The position numbers were made by a program, and so were the translations under genes. Below the pieces are notes generated by a model. That model was not told the DNA's origin, ran no database searches, and saw only the letters and a list, made by a program, of their open reading frames with translations. A DNA stretch of 56,483 bases, from assembly GCA_018819175.1 (NCBI GenBank), contig JAHJQQ010000035.1, positions 1 through 56,483 of the forward strand, given 5' to 3'. Numbering within the stretch: position 1 is the first letter of the stretch; the number at the start of each line of letters is the position of its first letter. Origin of the DNA: Gammaproteobacteria bacterium. GTDB taxonomy: Bacteria; Pseudomonadota; Gammaproteobacteria; Thiohalobacterales; Thiohalobacteraceae. Shown here piece by piece: positions 33,083-40,601 of this stretch.

Positions 33083-33744
33083 TGAATGTGCTCCGAACGG
33101 CTGTCGCTCACACTCACCGGTGTCAGCAAGGGTTGGTCGTCGAGATAAGCCATGCCGTTACGGTAACGCAAACGACCGGTGGCGATCCAGCCAATAACTG
33201 TCGGGTACAGGTGGTGCTCTATTTTCAGTACGCGCGCGCCAAGGCTGGCGGCCGTGTCATCATCCAGCACGGGAACCCTGAACTGGGCAACGACAGGGCC
33301 GCCATCCAGTTCTTCGGTGACGTAATGCACGCTGGCGCCGTGTTCGCTCACACCGGCATCCAATGCCCGCTGATGGGTATTCAAGCCGCGAAACGCCGGC
33401 AACAGCGAGGGATGGATGTTGATCAATCGTCCCTGGTAATGCTGCACGAATGCCGGTGTCAGGATGCGCATGAAACCGGCCAGCACGACCAGCGCAGGTT
33501 GATAACTATCAATCGCCACTCGCAGGGCCTGATCATACTGCTCGCGATCGGCATAGTCGCGGTGATCGACAATCGCGGTGGTGATGCCGGCGGCTGCGGC
33601 AGTCTGCAAACCTTCTGCATCGGGCCGGTTACTGATCACGGCACGGATATCCACGCCGAGTTCACCTTGCGCGGCCTGTTCCAGGATCGCCTGCATATTG
33701 CTGCCGCGCCCGGAAATCAGAATGACGATAGGGAGTTTATGCAT
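33079..33744 (-). CDS. purN: Phosphoribosylglycinamide formyltransferase
   Basis: The 221-residue enzyme has ILISGRGSNMQAIL at the N-terminus, GFMRILTPAFV, the catalytic INIHPSLLPAFRGLNTHQ (Asn/His) and EELDGGPVVAQ (Asp). It formylates GAR with 10-formyltetrahydrofolate in purine synthesis. The order purM-purN on the minus strand, with DUF3108 after, is common in gammaproteobacteria. Between purM and purN are 63 bases with a CTAGGTACTAGG-type repeat. Confidence 0.95.
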   Translation of the reverse strand: MHKLPIVILISGRGSNMQAILEQAAQGELGVDIRAVISNRPDAEGLQTAAAAGITTAIVDHRDYADREQYDQALRVAIDSYQPALVVLAGFMRILTPAFVQHYQGRLINIHPSLLPAFRGLNTHQRALDAGVSEHGASVHYVTEELDGGPVVAQFRVPVLDDDTAASLGARVLKIEHHLYPTVIGWIATGRLRYRNGMAYLDDQPLLTPVSVSDSRSEHIQ

Positions 33745-33807
33745 AAGATCAGGTGCTAGGTACTAGGATCTAGGAATCCACTTTTCCTGGCACCTGGAAC
33801 CTCGGCC

Positions 33808-34860
33808 CTAGTCGATCACAACCCGCGGCGCACCTTCGCCCGCTTCGATCTGACCGATGCGCCAGACGCGCTCGCCGGCAGCGGTAAGTTGCTGCAACAC
33901 GGTGTCGACCTGATCAGCGGCGATCACCAACACCATGCCGATGCCGCAATTGAAGGTGCGATGCATTTCGCTGTCGGCGACATTGCCCTGTTCCTGCAAC
34001 CAGTCGAACACGGCCGGACGCTGCCAGCTTGATGCGGAGATCACGGCGCGGGTGTTGTCGGGCATGACGCGCGGAATATTTTCCAGCAGACCGCCACCCG
34101 TGATGTGAGCGAGGGCGTGCAGATCGACGTTCTGTAACAGCGCGAGCAGTGGCTTCACATAAATGCGTGTCGGTGCCAGCAGCCGTTCGCCCAGCGTTGC
34201 GCCGTCAAAGGCCATGTTCAGGTCCGCGCCGCTCACCGAAATGATTTTGCGCACCAGTGAATAGCCGTTGGAATGCGGGCCACTGGCGCCAATGCCGATC
34301 AGCATGTCGCCGACCTGCACTTTGCTGCCATCGATAATGCGGTCTTTTTCCACGACACCGACACAAAATCCGGCCAGGTCGTAATCGCCTTCGTCGTACA
34401 TGCCGGGCATCTCGGCGGTTTCACCGCCGACCAGCGCGCAGCCGGCCTGTTCGCAGCCGGCCGCGATGCCGGAGATCACATCGGCGCCGACGTCCACGTC
34501 CAGTTTGCCGGTGGCATAGTAGTCGAGGAAGAACAGCGGTTCGGCGCCGGTGACCAAAATGTCATTGACGCACATGGCGACCAGATCGATACCGATGGTT
34601 GTGTGACGTTTGAGATCAATGGCCAGTTTGAGTTTGGTGCCGACGCCGTCGGTGCCGGACACCAATACCGGCTGTTTATAGCGATCGGTCGGCAGTTCGA
34701 ACAGAGCGCCGAATCCACCCAGGCCGCCGAGCACACCGGGGCGTTTGGTGCGCGCGACCGCGGGTTTGATGCGTTCGACCAGGGCGGCTCCGGCGTCGAT
34801 ATCGACACCGGCATCGCGGTAACTCAGGGAGGCGCGGGGGTTGGACGGCTTCTGATTCAC
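33808..34860 (-). CDS. purM: Phosphoribosylformylglycinamidine cyclo-ligase
   Basis: The 350-residue product has SLSYRDAGVDIDAG, GGLGGFGALFEL, VSGTDGVGTKLKLA and GETAEMPGMY, all conserved PurM segments. It makes AIR from FGAM with ATP. A GTG at 34860 preceded by GGAG at five bases gives a length close to E. coli PurM; an upstream ATG at 34908 in frame adds 16 residues without a ribosome-binding site, so the GTG is preferred. The gene is divergent from the DUF2066 gene. Confidence 0.94.
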   Translation of the reverse strand: MNQKPSNPRASLSYRDAGVDIDAGAALVERIKPAVARTKRPGVLGGLGGFGALFELPTDRYKQPVLVSGTDGVGTKLKLAIDLKRHTTIGIDLVAMCVNDILVTGAEPLFFLDYYATGKLDVDVGADVISGIAAGCEQAGCALVGGETAEMPGMYDEGDYDLAGFCVGVVEKDRIIDGSKVQVGDMLIGIGASGPHSNGYSLVRKIISVSGADLNMAFDGATLGERLLAPTRIYVKPLLALLQNVDLHALAHITGGGLLENIPRVMPDNTRAVISASSWQRPAVFDWLQEQGNVADSEMHRTFNCGIGMVLVIAADQVDTVLQQLTAAGERVWRIGQIEAGEGAPRVVID

Positions 34861-35040
34861 AGGGGCTCCGACTGTGGTTAGGCGGTTGGGCGCTACAATC
34901 TCCCGCATAATGCGGGGCTTGGCGCCAGAATGAGCGGGGCTGCGCTCCCGCGGTTCTGTGCTATTTTACCGCGGACGCCGCCGCTGTCGTGGATTAGTTT
35001 GCACAGCGGTGATTCAGCCGGCATGGGGAGCCAGATCACA

Positions 35041-36102
35041 ATGAGTTGGACAGGATGGAGGACAGTCAGCCTGCTGCTGGCCTGTACAGGGATGTTGCTG
35101 GCCACCGCGCCGACCTTGGCGCGGGACACGCAGTATTCCGCCACAGTGCCGGTGGCCGACCGCAGCGAGGCCGCGCGTGGCGCCGCGGTGCGTCAGGCGC
35201 TTGGCGATGTGCTGGCGCGCTTGAGCGGCGACCCCGCGATACTTCGCCAGGCCGGCAGTGCCGCCTTGTTGTCAAAGGCCAATCGCTATCTCCAGCAATA
35301 TCAATATGAGGGTGACGAGACGCCCGGTGTGCCAGGGGCGCTGGCCTTGCGTGCGGGTTTCGATGGGGCCGCGCTGGAGGCCGACATGCGGCAGCAGGGT
35401 TTGCCGCTCTGGGGCCGCACGCGGCCGCCGGCGTTGATCTGGCTGGCTGTGGATGATGGCCGGCGTCGCTATCTGCTCGGTGCGGATACGGATGATGAGG
35501 TCTATCGCGAATTGAGCAAGGCCGCGAGCCGTCAGGGCCTGGAGCTGATTCTGCCCTTGAACGATCTCCAGGATCAGGCGCTGCTCGGCTATAACGATGT
35601 CGCCGATGTGTCTCTGGACAAGGTGCGGCGGGCGTCGCAGCGATATGCCTCCGAGGTCATTCTGGTGGGCCGGCTGCAGGCGAGCGGCAGTCAGTGGGGC
35701 AGCCAATGGCGATTACAGGCGCCTGGCGGAGATAGCCAATGGCAGACCGGCATGGCCACGCTTGGAGTAACGCTGGATCAGGGGTTGGCCAAGGCGGCCG
35801 AGGGTCTGACCCCGCACGCACCCGCGCAGAATCTTGCCGGACAGAGTGCCTCTCAGCTGATGCTGCGTATTGAAGGTGTGGCGGGTCTGGGGGATTACGC
35901 CCGCATCAGCGAGTACCTGAGTGGCCTGGCTCCGGTGCGCAGTGTTGCCCTGGACAACGTGCAAGGCCAGCGCGTGGAATTCCGGCTGGATGTGCAGGGC
36001 GGTGCGGCCGGCCTGGAGCAGACCCTGGCACTTGGCGGAATCCTCGAGCATGCAGCCACCACGGACGGTGCCGGCGTGCAAACCTATCGCTTGAGACGTT
36101 GA
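35041..36102 (+). CDS. DUF2066 exported protein
   Basis: The protein begins with a signal peptide (WRTVSLLLACTGMLLATAPTLA) and then VPVADRSEAARGAAVRQALGDVLARLSGD, the DUF2066 opening, followed by LWGRTRPPALIWLAVDDG in the middle. ATG 35041 was chosen because it gives a compact signal peptide and GGGGAG lies upstream; longer starts at 35023 or 34930 are possible. Function is unknown. It is divergent to purM and is followed by the CDP-alcohol transferase (4-base overlap) and hda, a conserved gammaproteobacterial grouping. Confidence 0.85.
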   Translation: MSWTGWRTVSLLLACTGMLLATAPTLARDTQYSATVPVADRSEAARGAAVRQALGDVLARLSGDPAILRQAGSAALLSKANRYLQQYQYEGDETPGVPGALALRAGFDGAALEADMRQQGLPLWGRTRPPALIWLAVDDGRRRYLLGADTDDEVYRELSKAASRQGLELILPLNDLQDQALLGYNDVADVSLDKVRRASQRYASEVILVGRLQASGSQWGSQWRLQAPGGDSQWQTGMATLGVTLDQGLAKAAEGLTPHAPAQNLAGQSASQLMLRIEGVAGLGDYARISEYLSGLAPVRSVALDNVQGQRVEFRLDVQGGAAGLEQTLALGGILEHAATTDGAGVQTYRLRR

Positions 36103-36680
36103 CGGTAAAATCGGTGCAGGCGCGCGACATACCCAATCTCATCACCTTCATGCGGCTGCTGCTGGTCGCACCGATCGTCTTTTATCTGTTGCGCAGCGAG
36201 TACGGCGTGGCATTGGTGCTGTTTATCATCGCCGGTCTGTCCGATGCGCTGGATGGTTTCCTCGCCAAGCAATTTGGTTGGAGCAGTCGTCTGGGCGGAC
36301 TCCTCGATCCGATCGCCGACAAGCTGCTGCTGGTGAGTTGTTTCCTTGCGCTGACCTGGCAGGGCCTGATCCCGGTCTGGTTGACGGTGGTGGTGATCGG
36401 TCGGGATCTGCTGATCATCATCGGCGCCACACTCTACCAGATGCTGGTCGAGCGCCTCGAGGCCGCGCCTTCGGTGATCAGCAAACTCAACACCCTGAGC
36501 CAATTGCTGTTGGTGGTGGCCGTACTGTTTCATTACGGCGCTCAAATAATACCGGTGGAGTGGCTGAGCATTCTGACCTACAGCGTGCTCGCCACGACCC
36601 TGATCAGTGGCGCGGATTATGTCTGGACCTGGGGTTGGCGCGCTTGGAACAAGAAGCACGGCTCCGGACGTTTTCCATGA
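36099..36680 (+). CDS. CDP-alcohol phosphatidyltransferase family protein
   Basis: The membrane protein of about 190 residues has the family signature in altered form: SDALDGFLAKQF...GGLLDPIADK, where the usual Arg after DGxxA is Lys. These Asp residues bind Mg and catalyse transfer of phosphatidyl from CDP-diacylglycerol to an alcohol. It resembles PgsA-type enzymes but the product cannot be read from sequence. The start is TTG 36099 (overlapping the TGA of the previous gene) or GTG 36114; neither has a strong ribosome-binding site. A 160-bp repeat begins six bases after the stop. Confidence 0.85.
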   Translation: MTVKSVQARDIPNLITFMRLLLVAPIVFYLLRSEYGVALVLFIIAGLSDALDGFLAKQFGWSSRLGGLLDPIADKLLLVSCFLALTWQGLIPVWLTVVVIGRDLLIIIGATLYQMLVERLEAAPSVISKLNTLSQLLLVVAVLFHYGAQIIPVEWLSILTYSVLATTLISGADYVWTWGWRAWNKKHGSGRFP

Positions 36681-36685
36681 TCCTG

Positions 36686-36843
36686 AAAAAATCATTTCAG
36701 CCACGGAAACACACGGAAGACTCTGAAACACAGTGTATTCCAGGAACGACTATTCACCATTTTGCGGATGGCGGTGCCGGCGTGAAGCTTAGGATCTGGT
36801 CCGGGTTTTTCCGTGTGATTCCCTGGCAAATGCGGTTTATAGA
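36686..36843. repeat. 160-bp palindromic repeat, copy 1 (ends at hda start)
   Basis: Starts AAAAAATCATTTCAGCCACGG and ends TGGCAAATGCGGTTTATAGA. Terminal parts CCACGGAAACACACGGAA and TTCCGTGTGATTCC are inverted. Copies at 40430-40586 and 51535-51696 share nearly all blocks. It occupies the whole gap between the CDP-alcohol transferase stop (36680) and the hda start (36844). Confidence 0.85.
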
Positions 36844-37539
36844 ATGATTCCGACCCAGCTACCGCTCGGGCTGCGACTGCCGGCCGCGTCGCGCTTTGAC
36901 AATTTTGTAGCCGGCCCCAACCGCGAAACCGTGACCGCCATTGAACAGTTGACGCTGGACAGGACCGCGAGCGTGTTGTTTATCACCGGGGCTGCAGGCA
37001 GCGGCAAAACCCATCTCTTGCAGGCCGCCTGCCGCGCGGTCGAAACCGGGGGTGAAGCGGCCGTCTATTTGCCGCTGACAACCTTCTCGACTATGAATCC
37101 CGGCATCCTGGAAGGGCTGGAACACTATGCATTGATCGCGCTGGATGATGTGCAGGCGATTGCCGGACAGGTGGACTGGGAAGAGGCACTGTTTCATCTC
37201 TATAACCGTTTGCGCGAGGCTCAGGGGCGGTTGCTTGCCGCTGCAGCTGCGCCGCCGGATCAGCTTAATATTGAATTGCCGGATTTACGCTCACGCTTAG
37301 GTTGGGGCGCAGTCTATGCGCTGCAACTACCGGATGATGCCATGCGCTTGCAGATCCTGGCGTTGCGCGCGCAGGCTTGTGGATTGGAGTTGCCGGATGA
37401 AACCGCGCGCTATCTGCTGCGCCGCTGTCCGCGCGATTTGCCGGCGCTGATCGCCTTGCTGGAACGCTTGGATCATGCGGCGCTGGCCGCGCAACGGCGC
37501 TTGACGGTGCCGTTTGTGAAGGCGGTGCTGGAGAGTTAA
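36844..37539 (+). CDS. hda: DnaA regulatory inactivator Hda
   Basis: The 231-residue AAA+ protein is DnaA-like without the DNA-binding domain: an N-terminal QLPLGLRLP clamp-binding motif (beta-clamp binding peptide), Walker A GAAGSGKTHL, Walker B IALDDVQAI, and the box VII/sensor region RSRLGWGAVYAL. With the sliding clamp it stimulates ATP hydrolysis by DnaA and so limits initiation. Its start codon lies directly at the end of a 160-bp repeat, whose last bases (GGCAAATGCGGTTTATAGA) form the entire leader; no usual ribosome-binding site is present. Confidence 0.93.
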   Translation: MIPTQLPLGLRLPAASRFDNFVAGPNRETVTAIEQLTLDRTASVLFITGAAGSGKTHLLQAACRAVETGGEAAVYLPLTTFSTMNPGILEGLEHYALIALDDVQAIAGQVDWEEALFHLYNRLREAQGRLLAAAAAPPDQLNIELPDLRSRLGWGAVYALQLPDDAMRLQILALRAQACGLELPDETARYLLRRCPRDLPALIALLERLDHAALAAQRRLTVPFVKAVLES

Positions 37540-37541
37540 CT

Positions 37542-37628
37542 GTAGGGCGCATTAGCGCAGCGTAATGCGCCGCATGTGTTCGCATAAAACATTCGGCGTA
37601 TTACGGCCTGCGGCCTAATACGCCCTAC
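37542..37628. repeat. GTAGGGCG REP-like repeat containing the DUF2069 stop codon
   Basis: GTAGGGCGCATTAGCGCAGCG...CGGCCTAATACGCCCTAC is an inverted pair with inner TAATGCGCC/GGCGTATTA arms. Related copies are at 47414-47523 and 14700-14766. The stop codon (TAG, minus strand) of the DUF2069 gene is inside its right end. It lies between convergent hda and DUF2069. Confidence 0.75.
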
Positions 37629-37981
37629 GATGTTTTCTTCGGTGAGCGCGTCTGCCGTACATAACCGGTTGCACCGACATACCACAGAACCACCAATGCC
37701 AACTCCAACGCGGCCAGGCCACGATCGCTGGGTGTGCTGTACAGCTCGATGCACGCATGCGTGGCGTAGCCCAGCGCCAGAAACAGACTCCAGGCATAGG
37801 TATAAGGCCGCCCATGCAGCAGCCCGCGCAGCGGGAACAGAAGCGGCGTACCCAAGGCCAATAATGCCAGATAGGCCGGCAATCGCACGGGCGGTGACAA
37901 CCAGCCATACCAGGCCAGGATGAGAATAAAAGTGCCGAAATAGCCGGCCAATGCCAGCCATTGCCAGTTGCGCGCCGTCAT
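37625..37981 (-). CDS. DUF2069 membrane protein
   Basis: The 118-residue protein has four membrane segments and the family block RGLLHGRPYTYAWSLFLALGY, with PSDRGLAALELALV near the end. Function unknown. It is often next to wrbA, as here (five bases between the wrbA stop and this ATG). Its last codons (KKTS-stop) run into a REP-like repeat that provides the stop codon, so the C-terminus may have been altered. Confidence 0.85.
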   Translation of the reverse strand: MTARNWQWLALAGYFGTFILILAWYGWLSPPVRLPAYLALLALGTPLLFPLRGLLHGRPYTYAWSLFLALGYATHACIELYSTPSDRGLAALELALVVLWYVGATGYVRQTRSPKKTS

Positions 37982-37986
37982 GCGGG

Positions 37987-38586
37987 TCAGGCCTTTTTCA
38001 ACTGGTTATGCGCCGTTTCCGCCAGGCGTCGGCCGAGCGTTCGACACAGCGTTTTTTCTTCTTCACTTAACGGCAGTTTGTTATCGGCGCCGGCGTGATG
38101 ACTTGCCCCGTAGGGTGTGCCGCCGCTGCGCGTGTTCATTAACTCGGGCGCGCTGTAGGGCAGTCCCAGTACCAGCATGCCGTGATGCAATAACGGTAAC
38201 AGCATGGAGATGAGCGTTGTTTCCTGGCCGCCGTGCAGACTCGATGTCGAAGTGAATACGCAGGCGGGTTTACCGATCAGCGCGCCTTCCAGCCAGAGCG
38301 CACTGGTGGAATCGAGAAAATATTTCAACGGCGCGGCCATGTTGCCGAAGCGCGTCGGACTGCCGAGTGCCAGCCCCGCGCATTCGCGCAGATCGGCGTG
38401 CGTGACATAGGGTGCGCCCTGTTCCGGAATGCTGTCCGCGGTTGCTTCACAGACCGTGGATACGGCAGGCACGGTGCGCAGTCGCGCCTGCATGCCGGCG
38501 ACTTCCTCGATGCCGCGGGCGATCTGGCGGGCCATGTCGGCCGTGGCGCCGTGGCGGCTGTAATAAAGCACCAGGATGTCCGTCAT
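37987..38586 (-). CDS. wrbA: NAD(P)H:quinone oxidoreductase WrbA
   Basis: The 199-residue flavodoxin-like protein has YYSRHGATADMARQIARGIEE (FMN phosphate loop), GSPTRFGNMAAPLK, and FTSTSSLHGGQETTLISMLLPL, all conserved in WrbA. It reduces quinones with two electrons from NAD(P)H. It overlaps the arsC stop codon by one base and is followed by DUF2069. An arsC-wrbA-DUF2069 order is known in gammaproteobacteria. Confidence 0.93.
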   Translation of the reverse strand: MTDILVLYYSRHGATADMARQIARGIEEVAGMQARLRTVPAVSTVCEATADSIPEQGAPYVTHADLRECAGLALGSPTRFGNMAAPLKYFLDSTSALWLEGALIGKPACVFTSTSSLHGGQETTLISMLLPLLHHGMLVLGLPYSAPELMNTRSGGTPYGASHHAGADNKLPLSEEEKTLCRTLGRRLAETAHNQLKKA

Positions 38587-38939
38587 CAGAGTATCTCCAG
38601 CACCTGTTCGGGCGGGCGACCGAGCGCGGCCTTGCCGTTGGCCAGCACAATCGGACGTTCGATCAGTTTGGGATGATCGTGCATTGCACGGATCAGTTGG
38701 TCGCGGGTCAATGCCGGATTGTCGAGGCCGGCTGCTTTGTATTCCGCCTCGTTGCGTCGCATCAGTTCGCGCGGTTCGATCTGCAATAATTTCACAATGC
38801 GCTTGAGTTCCGCCTGACTCGGTGGCGTGTCCAAATATTCCACGACCTTGGGTTCTATACCTTGCTCACGCAGCAATTCCAATGTTTGCCGGGATTTGCT
38901 GCAGCGCGGATTATGATAGATGACAACAGGATCGGACAT
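38586..38939 (-). CDS. arsC: Arsenate reductase (glutaredoxin type)
   Basis: The 117-residue protein has HNPRCSKSR (H9-x3-C13-x3-R17), the ArsC active site, followed by the thioredoxin-like fold and a C-terminal RPIVLANGKAALGRPPEQVL with the third arginine. In E. coli-type enzymes the cysteine reduces arsenate using glutaredoxin. No other ars gene is nearby, so an alternative redox role is possible. The start at 38939 gives the family opening MSDPVVIYHNPRC; nine extra in-frame residues upstream are not conserved. Confidence 0.9.
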   Translation of the reverse strand: MSDPVVIYHNPRCSKSRQTLELLREQGIEPKVVEYLDTPPSQAELKRIVKLLQIEPRELMRRNEAEYKAAGLDNPALTRDQLIRAMHDHPKLIERPIVLANGKAALGRPPEQVLEIL

Positions 38940-39126
38940 CGGGATTCGGTCTCCAGCGGGTGTCATGAGTGGCTGTTAGCCGGGTTGTGCATTGTCACAG
39001 AATCCGCAGGTGCAGGTCCATGCGTTGTGCGCTTGACGCCTTTGCTGTGCCAGTGCTAGTTTGCAGCCATTACCGGCGACCCATATTCCACTGCAACTTC
39101 TCCGAGGCCGGAACGACACGAAATTC

Positions 39127-39432
39127 ATGCGGTCCATATTCTTTCTCCTAGTGTTTACATGTACCGCGTTGCTCGCGGGCTGCGCCGTTGTACCTGCGCA
39201 GGAGATGAGCGACGCGCGCCAGGCTATCCAGGCCGCTGAGGCGGTTGATGCCGATAACCATGCGCCGCGTGCACTGGGCTTGGCGCGTGCCTTATTGGAT
39301 CAGGCGCAGCTGGAGCTGGCCAGCAAAGACTATTCGGCGGCACGACGCAGCGCACGCGCCTCCAAGGCGGCGGCCATTCAGGCGCGTGAGGCGGCCGATG
39401 ATATGCTGCGTGCACAGCCGGAACTGCGTTGA
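39127..39432 (+). CDS. Small lipoprotein, DUF4398-like
   Basis: A signal peptide with lipobox (FTCTALLAGC) precedes a short helical domain: MSDARQAIQAAEAVDADNHAPRALGLARALLDQAQLELASKDYSAARRSA, typical of DUF4398 lipoproteins with their Ala-rich helical hairpins. It is 101 residues long. Function unknown; some homologues accompany OmpA-like proteins. The ATG at 39127 is preferred over the in-frame start at 39061 because the former begins the signal peptide. Confidence 0.8.
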   Translation: MRSIFFLLVFTCTALLAGCAVVPAQEMSDARQAIQAAEAVDADNHAPRALGLARALLDQAQLELASKDYSAARRSARASKAAAIQAREAADDMLRAQPELR

Positions 39433-39679
39433 TCCGGCCGGCAGTTTCTTGCTGTGACAGGTTTATTTTCGTCCGCTGGGAATAATTTCGGGGTCTGCCG
39501 ACGTCTACCCGGGACAGGCGCGAAGCGTGATTTTCTTGGCGGGTCCCAACCCTATGACTGCGATTGACATTCCAACAACACGGGTGATAGGGTCTGATCG
39601 TCGCTTAGCACGTTGTCTGTACTCCTGCGTTCCAAGTTCAATTCGAACAAATAAACCACCAACATTGGAGATGTAAGGT

Positions 39680-40138
39680 ATGAAATTTACGCTCCCCGTG
39701 AAATTTCTTTCCGTGTCGGCTGTGGTGCTCAGTTGTGTCGTGGGCTGCGCCAGCCAAACTAAACCGGTCGCCGAAGCACCTGCGCCTGCCGCGCCCAGTG
39801 CAGCAACCGCTCAAGCCTTGGCTGATGCACAGGCTGCCGTGAAAGCCGCAAATGATCTGGATTGGATCTGGCGCGATACCGAAGAAACCCTGAAGAAAGC
39901 GGAAGAGGCCGCGAAGGCGGGTGATGACGCTGCTGCTTTGAAGGGTGCGAAGAAGGCCAAGGCCGAAGCCGTCAACGCGGTGAATCAGTATTACATCGAG
40001 AAGGCCAAGCCCATGCTGGCGGCATTGCAGGCCAAGCGTAAGCTGACTGCAGCGCAAAAAGAGCTGGTCAGTTCCGCAGAGGCGGCGATCCGCGCTGCTG
40101 AAGGCAAGAAGGCTTATGAGATGCTCAGCAAGCCTTGA
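39680..40138 (+). CDS. Lipoprotein resembling SoxXA-binding protein (SoxK-like)
   Basis: The 152-residue protein has a lipobox (SCVVGC, Cys at 23), an Ala/Pro linker, then helices ALADAQAAVKAANDLDWIWRDTEETLKKAEEAAKAGD and KKAKAEAVNAVNQYY. The WRDT block followed by KKAEEAAKAGD...A is the pattern I associate with SoxXA-binding (SoxK-type) proteins of sulfur oxidisers, which help SoxXA. No sox genes are in the window, so this is a tentative link. A strong terminator follows at 40168. Confidence 0.6.
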   Translation: MKFTLPVKFLSVSAVVLSCVVGCASQTKPVAEAPAPAAPSAATAQALADAQAAVKAANDLDWIWRDTEETLKKAEEAAKAGDDAAALKGAKKAKAEAVNAVNQYYIEKAKPMLAALQAKRKLTAAQKELVSSAEAAIRAAEGKKAYEMLSKP

Positions 40139-40167
40139 TCAGGTCAGCTGTTGTTTGAGATGTAACC

Positions 40168-40194
40168 AAAAGGGCCCCGATCGGGGCCCTTTTT
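40168..40194 (+). terminator. Rho-independent terminator after the SoxK-like gene
   Basis: AAAAGGGCCCCGATCGGGGC continues into CCTTTTT: a perfect nine-base stem (GGGCCCCGA/TCGGGGCCC) with T-runs on both strands. It lies about 30 bases after the stop codon and can act in either direction. Confidence 0.9.
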
Positions 40195-40208
40195 ACGTTC
40201 CAACCTAA

Positions 40209-40424
40209 GGAACCTCTGATTAATTCACTGAAGCGGCATCTGCTGCGTTGCAGCCGGGCTCAGAATACGGGGCCGGGAAGCGGCAGACGCCGTGTAAACT
40301 CCGTTTTTTACTCGGTGCTTCGCACCTCGCCCTTCGGGCCGGCTATGCCGTTCTCTCCGCTGCGCTTCGAGTCGCCCGTCTGCGCCTTGCATCTGCTCGC
40401 TTGATCAAATTAATCAGAGGTTCC
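40209..40424. mobile_element. MITE-like element, copy 2
   Basis: Ends GGAACCTCTGATTAATT and the inverted AATTAATCAGAGGTTCC match the element at 5977-6120. Shared blocks include TGAAGCGGCATCTGCT, GCAGCCGGGCTCA and CGCCCGTCTGCGCCTTGCAT. It carries an extra internal segment (about 70 bases) with CTTCGCACCTCGCCCTTCG hairpins. The 160-bp repeat copy 2 begins six bases after it. Confidence 0.75.
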
Positions 40425-40429
40425 CTAAC

Positions 40430-40586
40430 AAAATCATTTCCGCCACGGAAACACACGGAAGACTCTGAAACACGGTACATTCTTGGAGCGACTATTCACC
40501 CCCCTTGTGGGTGATGGCGTTGCCGGCGTGAAGCTTATGATCTGGTCCGGGTTTTTCCGTGTGATTCCGTGGCAAATGCGGTTTAT
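40430..40586. repeat. 160-bp palindromic repeat, copy 2
   Basis: AAAATCATTTCCGCCACGG to GGCAAATGCGGTTTAT, closely related to 36686-36843 and 51535-51696. Here it adjoins a MITE-like element and lies between a terminator and the 3' end of the PilZ-like gene on the opposite strand, not upstream of a gene start. Confidence 0.85.
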
Positions 40587-40601
40587 TAGGTTCAATGATG
40601 A

